Positions 19,760 through 23,158 of a stretch of 23,158 nt of DNA are shown one piece after another. A model generated the notes under the pieces. That model searched no databases and was not told the origin of the DNA. It saw only the letters and a program-made list of their open reading frames with translations. The position numbers and the translations under genes are program-made. Origin of the DNA: CAYSSM01 sp964433905 (GTDB lineage: Bacteria; Patescibacteriota; UBA1384; UBA12157; JAENIV01); contig CAYSSM010000009.1 of assembly GCA_964433905.1 (NCBI GenBank), forward strand, positions 1 to 23,158, read 5' to 3'. Positions within the stretch are counted from its first letter, which is position 1; each line of letters begins with the position of its first letter.

Positions 19760-21487
19760 TTACACTTCGATAACCACCGGTATAATCATTGGACGGCGTT
19801 CAGTTTCGTTATACAAGAACTCGCCTAATTCAGACCGCATGGCTTTTTTAATATAGTCCCAGTTAGCAGGGTACTTTTCATTATGGCGGGCAAACATTTT
19901 TTTGACTTCTTGACGGGCTTTATAGACCAAATCTTCGCGTTCTCTCATATAAATAAAGCCGCGGGAAATAATATCTGGAGAAGTCACAATTTTGCCGGTT
20001 TCGTGGTCAACGGTTAAAATAACGACAAAAATGCCGTCTTTAGCCATCGCTTGGCGGTCGCGCAAAACGATATTGCCGACATCGCCAACGCCCAAACCGT
20101 CAACTAAAACATATGAAGCATCGGCTCTTTCCTGGGCAATGCGAGCTTTTCCTTGAAAGACTTCAAAAATATAACCGTCTTCCATGACAAAGGTATTCTG
20201 TTCCGGTATTCCCAACTCTTGAGCTAAACGAACATGCAAAACAAGATGGCGATATTCGCCATGAATGGGTATAAAATATTCCGGTTTTACGGTCTCGATC
20301 ACCAGTTTAAGCTCATCACGCTTGGCGTGGCCTGAAGAGTGAAGCCGTTGGGCTTCCGAACCATAGAAAACATCCGCGCCCTGTTTGTAAAGATTGTTAA
20401 CCGTATCGTTGAATGATCTTTCGTTGCCAGGAATGGCGCCAGCGGAAATTACCACCGTATCGCCTTTTTTAATGCGAACTTGTTTATGCTCGCCGGTAGA
20501 CATTCTGACCAAGGCCGAATATTCCTCTCCCTGCGAACCGGTGCACAAAACGACTAATTTATCATCTGGCATATTGCTAATGCGATGAACATCCACCAAA
20601 ATATCCTTGGGAACTTTAAGATAGCCAAGATTCATGGCGATATTAATTGATCTTTCCATTGAGCGGCCGGCAATGGCAACTTTTCTATGAGATCGGGTCG
20701 CGCCGTTAATTACCCCTTGAATACGATCCAAGGATGAAGCAAAAGATGTCACAATTAACCGCCCCTTGGTTTTCTGAAAAATATTGGAAAGAGTGTCGTG
20801 AACGACACTTTCGGCAATCGGTGCGCTTTTATGCTCAACATTAGTTGATTCTAAAAGCAATAATTTAACCTTTTGCGTGCTAATCTCGCCCAATCTTTGG
20901 ACCACTTTTTGCGATTCCAATTTATTGGGATCGAGCTTAAAATCGGAGATGTGAACGACTTTGCCTTCCGGAGTATCGATAATAAGGCCGACATCATCCA
21001 AAAAAGTGTGGGAAAAGGGCATAAATTCAATTTTAAAAACGCCTAACTGAAGATGATCGCCGGCTTTAACCACGCGGATGTTTGGCTTGAGATCAAATTC
21101 TTGCATTTTTGATTCGATAAAGCCAGCGGTTAATTTGGTAGCGTAAAGCGGCGCTTGCATTTTCGGCCAAATATAAGGTATGCCGCCGATATGATCTTCG
21201 TGACCGTGGGTAAAGACAATCCCGCGAATTTTATCTTTTCTGTCTTCTAAATATGAAATGTTGGGAATAATAAAATCAATCCCTAACATTTCGCTGCGAG
21301 GAAACATAATGCCGCAGTCAACGATAATAATATCGTCGCCGTACTCATAAATAGTCATGTTTTTGCCGATTTCACCGTTACCGCCCAGAGGAATCATCCG
21401 CAGGCGCGGAGTGAAAGCGCGGAAAATTTTTACCGGTTTGTTCTCAATTCCGTTTTGAGGTAAAGTTGCAATGTTATTCATTGCCAT
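19760..21487 (-). CDS. rnj: Ribonuclease J
   Basis: 575 aa, the usual length of RNase J. The metallo-beta-lactamase core has the zinc motif HGHEDH (His94-His99), a further His160 in FSHTFLDDVG, and SDFKLDP with Asp182 where the family normally has GDFK. The beta-CASP part includes STNVEHKSAPIAES, VTSFASSLDRIQ and GAIPGNE, then HSSGHAKRDEL and PIHGEYRHL with conserved histidines. The C-terminal domain (about 450-575) ends in a basic-acidic helix typical of the dimerising region. RNase J is a 5'-3' exonuclease and endonuclease for mRNA decay and rRNA maturation, active in the cytoplasm with two Zn ions. ATG at 21487 with AAAGGA 4-5 nt upstream. Follows the uracil-DNA glycosylase by 78 bp, probably same transcript. 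Confidence 0.95.
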   Translation of the reverse strand: MAMNNIATLPQNGIENKPVKIFRAFTPRLRMIPLGGNGEIGKNMTIYEYGDDIIIVDCGIMFPRSEMLGIDFIIPNISYLEDRKDKIRGIVFTHGHEDHIGGIPYIWPKMQAPLYATKLTAGFIESKMQEFDLKPNIRVVKAGDHLQLGVFKIEFMPFSHTFLDDVGLIIDTPEGKVVHISDFKLDPNKLESQKVVQRLGEISTQKVKLLLLESTNVEHKSAPIAESVVHDTLSNIFQKTKGRLIVTSFASSLDRIQGVINGATRSHRKVAIAGRSMERSINIAMNLGYLKVPKDILVDVHRISNMPDDKLVVLCTGSQGEEYSALVRMSTGEHKQVRIKKGDTVVISAGAIPGNERSFNDTVNNLYKQGADVFYGSEAQRLHSSGHAKRDELKLVIETVKPEYFIPIHGEYRHLVLHVRLAQELGIPEQNTFVMEDGYIFEVFQGKARIAQERADASYVLVDGLGVGDVGNIVLRDRQAMAKDGIFVVILTVDHETGKIVTSPDIISRGFIYMREREDLVYKARQEVKKMFARHNEKYPANWDYIKKAMRSELGEFLYNETERRPMIIPVVIEV

Positions 21488-21500
21488 AGAATCCTTTCAT

Positions 21501-21571
21501 AAGCGTTTAGCGGTTAGGGTAACAGGGTAATAGTCAGTTTCTAAACGCTATTACCCTATACGCTTTTACCC
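21501..21571. repeat. Modular inverted repeat between RNase J and uracil-DNA glycosylase
   Basis: AGCGTTTAG (21502-21510) and CTAAACGCT (21541-21549) are exact inverted partners; AGGGTAATAG (21524-21533) and ATTACCCTAT (21550-21559) form a second inverted set in the same order. Built from units AGCGTTTAG and AGGGTAA. Possibly a processing or attenuation site, or a dispersed repeat. Confidence 0.5.
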
Positions 21572-22129
21572 TTCTATCTGTTTTAATATTTCTGGTACTT
21601 TCTTAAAATCCTCGATAAGGACCTTTTTAAGCGAGGCCTGATAAAGCGAGGCCGCCGGATGATACATAACCATATAAACCTGACCGGCTTTTTTGTAAGC
21701 CTTGCCATGAACTTGGGAGATGGAACGAATTTGAGGAAAAAATAAATGCATTGAATGGCGCCCAAGAGTAATAATAAGTTTTGGTTTGATTAATTTTATT
21801 TGATCGTAAAGATAATTTGTGGTACAAACGCGGACCTCTTCATCCAAGGGATCGCGATTATTTAAGGGTCGACATTTAACTACATTGGTAATAAAAACAT
21901 CTTCTCTTTTAATATTGGCTGAGTTAAGAAGCTCGTCTAAAAACTTGCCGGCATCGCCGACAAACGGCCGGCCTAATTTATCTTCATTTTGGCCCGGGCC
22001 CTCGCCAATAATCAATATTTCCGCTTTTTCCGATCCTTCTCCAGGTACGGCTTTATTGCGGCTGCGATAAAGCGGACATTTAGTGCAAGCACGTATTTCT
22101 TTTGCAATTACTTCGAGTGTCATGAACAA
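21566..22129 (-). CDS. Family 4 uracil-DNA glycosylase (4Fe-4S)
   Basis: 187 aa from a TTG at 22129, or 185 from the ATG at 22123; the ribosome-binding site (AGAAAG) fits the TTG slightly better but is weak. Removes uracil from DNA to start base-excision repair. Motif A is GEGPGQNED with PFVGDAGKFLD; motif B is YHPAASLY. Four cysteines, C15 and C18 in CTKCPLY and C86 and C102, are spaced as in iron-sulfur-binding family 4 enzymes. Proteins of this subgroup are often annotated as phage SPO1 DNA polymerase-related. The gene is the first of a leftward unit with RNase J, from a consensus promoter. Confidence 0.93.
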   Translation of the reverse strand: MFMTLEVIAKEIRACTKCPLYRSRNKAVPGEGSEKAEILIIGEGPGQNEDKLGRPFVGDAGKFLDELLNSANIKREDVFITNVVKCRPLNNRDPLDEEVRVCTTNYLYDQIKLIKPKLIITLGRHSMHLFFPQIRSISQVHGKAYKKAGQVYMVMYHPAASLYQASLKKVLIEDFKKVPEILKQIEG

Positions 22130-22220
22130 AAATTCTTTCTAATAGATCCTGTTAGTCAAATCACAATAGTTTTGTGAGGTCTTAACCTTTAATTTTATAG
22201 ATCTTTTTAGTGTTGACTCT

Positions 22221-22249
22221 ATTATAGCATAATATACAGAAAGTGTCAA
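22221..22249 (-). promoter_or_regulatory. Consensus promoter for uracil-DNA glycosylase / RNase J
   Basis: Minus strand TTGACA (22244-22249), exactly 17 bp, TATAAT (22221-22226): a perfect sigma-70-type consensus. It gives a leader of roughly 85 nt before the start at 22129. Confidence 0.85.
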
Positions 22250-22264
22250 GCAACGACCTCGGGA

Positions 22265-22294
22265 TTGACAAAAAGCGAAAAAATGTGGTATAAA
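22265..22294 (+). promoter_or_regulatory. Promoter for the plus-strand HTH gene(s)
   Basis: TTGACA (22265-22270), 18-bp spacer, TATAAA (22289-22294) with an extended TGG before it. Divergent from the promoter at 22221-22249, with only 15 bp between the two -35 boxes, so one bound protein could influence both. Confidence 0.75.
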
Positions 22295-22326
22295 TTTATT
22301 GGAACTTCATGTGGAGGTAGCGCACC

Positions 22327-22506
22327 TTGAGTACTGCCGTTTTAGACCGCACGGTTATCATTCCTGCATTTGATCGCGACGCGGAAATCAGGAAAATGCG
22401 CTTATTGGGCAATTCTTCCAGATCGATTGCCGATGAAGTCGGTTGCTCGCATGAAACCGTCCGCACCGTGATTAATCGCATCACTAAAAAAGAAGGCCAC
22501 CCTTAG
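22327..22506 (+). CDS. Small HTH DNA-binding protein (perhaps N-terminus of a longer regulator)
   Basis: 59 aa from a TTG at 22327, supported by GGAGGT (22313-22318) 8 nt upstream and a strong promoter. Residues about 22-50 are a homeodomain-like helix-turn-helix: RKMRLLGNSSRSIADEVGCS followed by HETVRTVINRI, as in resolvase/transposase-type and Trp-repressor-like HTHs. It ends KKEGHP then TAG. At the AAAAAA run (22485-22490) a shift of one base would carry translation into the downstream frame, giving KKRRPPLELGLNG and then a second HTH. So it could be a complete mini-regulator or the first domain of a roughly 247-aa protein with the next gene. May autoregulate, lying between two divergent promoters and the right-end genes. 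Confidence 0.65.
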   Translation: MSTAVLDRTVIIPAFDRDAEIRKMRLLGNSSRSIADEVGCSHETVRTVINRITKKEGHP

Positions 22507-22571
22507 AGCTAGGCCTCAACGGCAATCTTAACATCCAGCAGGTTGCCGATCGATTTTCGGTCGGCAAAGGA

Positions 22572-23069
22572 ATGGTCGAAAAGTGGATAAGAAGCGGCAA
22601 ACTTGAAGCCCAAATCTACCCGATTTTAGGCTGCTACACCATCAAACCGGAAGTGGTAGCAGAGTTTATCGCCAACAATCCGCCCAAAGAGTGCGTCGTT
22701 TGCGGCGCTAGTTTAGAATACAATTGCGGCGTCCGCGTGACCTGTTTGGGTAGCTGCTGCACAGAGTACCGCAGTCACAGGAACGGCTATGTTAATATCG
22801 CCGCATATACCGAACGAACTTGCCCTAATTGGTGCCGAGAACTTTTCTCTGAAGTCTCACAAGGCAGAAGAGAAATAAACGATGTCCTGCTTTTCGTAAG
22901 TTCCGCCGCCGAGGTTTTAGGCGAAACCAGACCGATGATTTACTACTGGGCCAACCGCGGTTTGCTATCCCGAGTACCAACCGATAGAATGAATCGCAAA
23001 GGCCAACCGAAAGTTCAATTTATTCGACGAGAAATTTTATTTCTCAGAACCTGTCTTGCCAATCGTTAG
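22572..23069 (+). CDS. HTH and cysteine-rich (zinc-ribbon-like) putative regulator
   Basis: 165 aa from the first ATG, but the frame is open and protein-like upstream to at least 22503 with no start codon: NIQQVADRFSVGKG runs straight into MVEKWIRSGKL, so the ATG falls inside a MerR/excisionase-like HTH. Therefore the true start is elsewhere, most simply in the preceding HTH gene by a frameshift. Next comes a cysteine cluster (CVVCG, then CLGSCC and CPNWC; about residues 41-88) likely to bind zinc, and a second MerR-like HTH at about 108-160 (SAAEVLGETRPMIYYWANRG, ending in FIRREILFL). Function unknown; the architecture suggests a DNA-binding protein from a mobile element or a specialised regulator. 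A clear terminator follows. Confidence 0.7.
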   Translation: MVEKWIRSGKLEAQIYPILGCYTIKPEVVAEFIANNPPKECVVCGASLEYNCGVRVTCLGSCCTEYRSHRNGYVNIAAYTERTCPNWCRELFSEVSQGRREINDVLLFVSSAAEVLGETRPMIYYWANRGLLSRVPTDRMNRKGQPKVQFIRREILFLRTCLANR

Positions 23070-23079
23070 ATTCATCAGT

Positions 23080-23101
23080 CCCGCCGCAAGGCGGGCTTTT
23101 T
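23080..23101 (+). terminator. Rho-independent terminator after the HTH gene
   Basis: CCCGCC (23080-23085), GCAA loop, GGCGGG (23090-23095), then C and five T. Located 11 bp after the stop codon. Confidence 0.88.
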
Positions 23102-23158
23102 CTTATATTTCAATTTCCAATATTTTAAGATTATATTAAAGTGATAGCAGACTTCTGT

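Noticed and set aside
21515..21531. Resemblance to the I-SceI homing site (one base shorter)
   Set aside because: Explained by the local AGGGTAA repeat modules; no homing endonuclease or intron nearby.
22482..22495. Classical -1 slippery heptamer at the AAAAAAG of the HTH gene
   Set aside because: The phase is AAA-AAA-GAA, not A-AAA-AAG, so it is not a standard programmed site; a homopolymer indel is simpler.
1..23158. tRNA, rRNA or CRISPR arrays
   Set aside because: No cloverleaf with CCA-end features, no rRNA motifs and no regularly spaced direct repeats were seen on either strand.

Overview
The window looks like a piece of a Patescibacteria (Candidate Phyla Radiation) chromosome. It is AT-rich (roughly 40% GC by eye) and tightly packed, with many 1-4 nt gene overlaps, a fused PilM-PilN, a compact type IV pilus locus without outer-membrane secretin genes in view, a free-standing four-helix-bundle (IVP) gene, RNase J, and abundant short palindromic repeats. 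TGA is used as stop in the standard way. Several genes start with TTG behind good Shine-Dalgarno sequences. Two runs of exactly 100 N (2815-2914, 7560-7659) are scaffold gaps of unknown true size. Each cuts the ends of two neighbouring genes.

Layout, read leftward on the minus strand because almost everything is on that strand. (1) 22129-19760: family 4 uracil-DNA glycosylase then RNase J, from a consensus promoter at 22221-22249; then a four-helix-bundle gene flanked by repeats. (2) 18662-17672: a gene-poor, repeat-rich stretch with a candidate structured non-coding RNA (promoter, hairpins, terminator), three related GCAAGC-core hairpins and a 99-bp nested palindromic element; next to it is a 45-aa acidic protein with its own promoter, leader hairpin and terminator. 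(3) 17468-15302: FtsK, split by an apparent one-base frameshift in a G run. (4) 15300-10614: a coiled-coil protein, two histidine kinases and three stand-alone receiver proteins. (5) 10499-554: the pilus locus: major pilin candidate, membrane protein, PilB, PilC, GspH-like, a giant 677-aa pseudopilin, PilW-like, PilX-like, PilM-PilN, PilO-like and a small membrane protein; a RodZ-like HTH/membrane protein runs off the left edge.

Plus-strand genes are few and look accessory: an unrecognised 132-aa protein (18696-19094) and, at the right end, two HTH-containing reading frames (22327-23069) that may be one multi-HTH, cysteine-rich regulator split by a frameshift.

How it fits together: PilB powers assembly through the PilC platform and PilM/N/O, using a family of prepilins. 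The two-component proteins immediately upstream are the natural candidates to control pilus activity (inference). The most unusual observation is that the 733-aa histidine kinase gene seems to have absorbed three repeat sequences in frame: a nested palindrome also present intergenically, a 66-bp AT-rich unit bounded by 9-bp direct repeats, and a 16-bp perfect palindrome.
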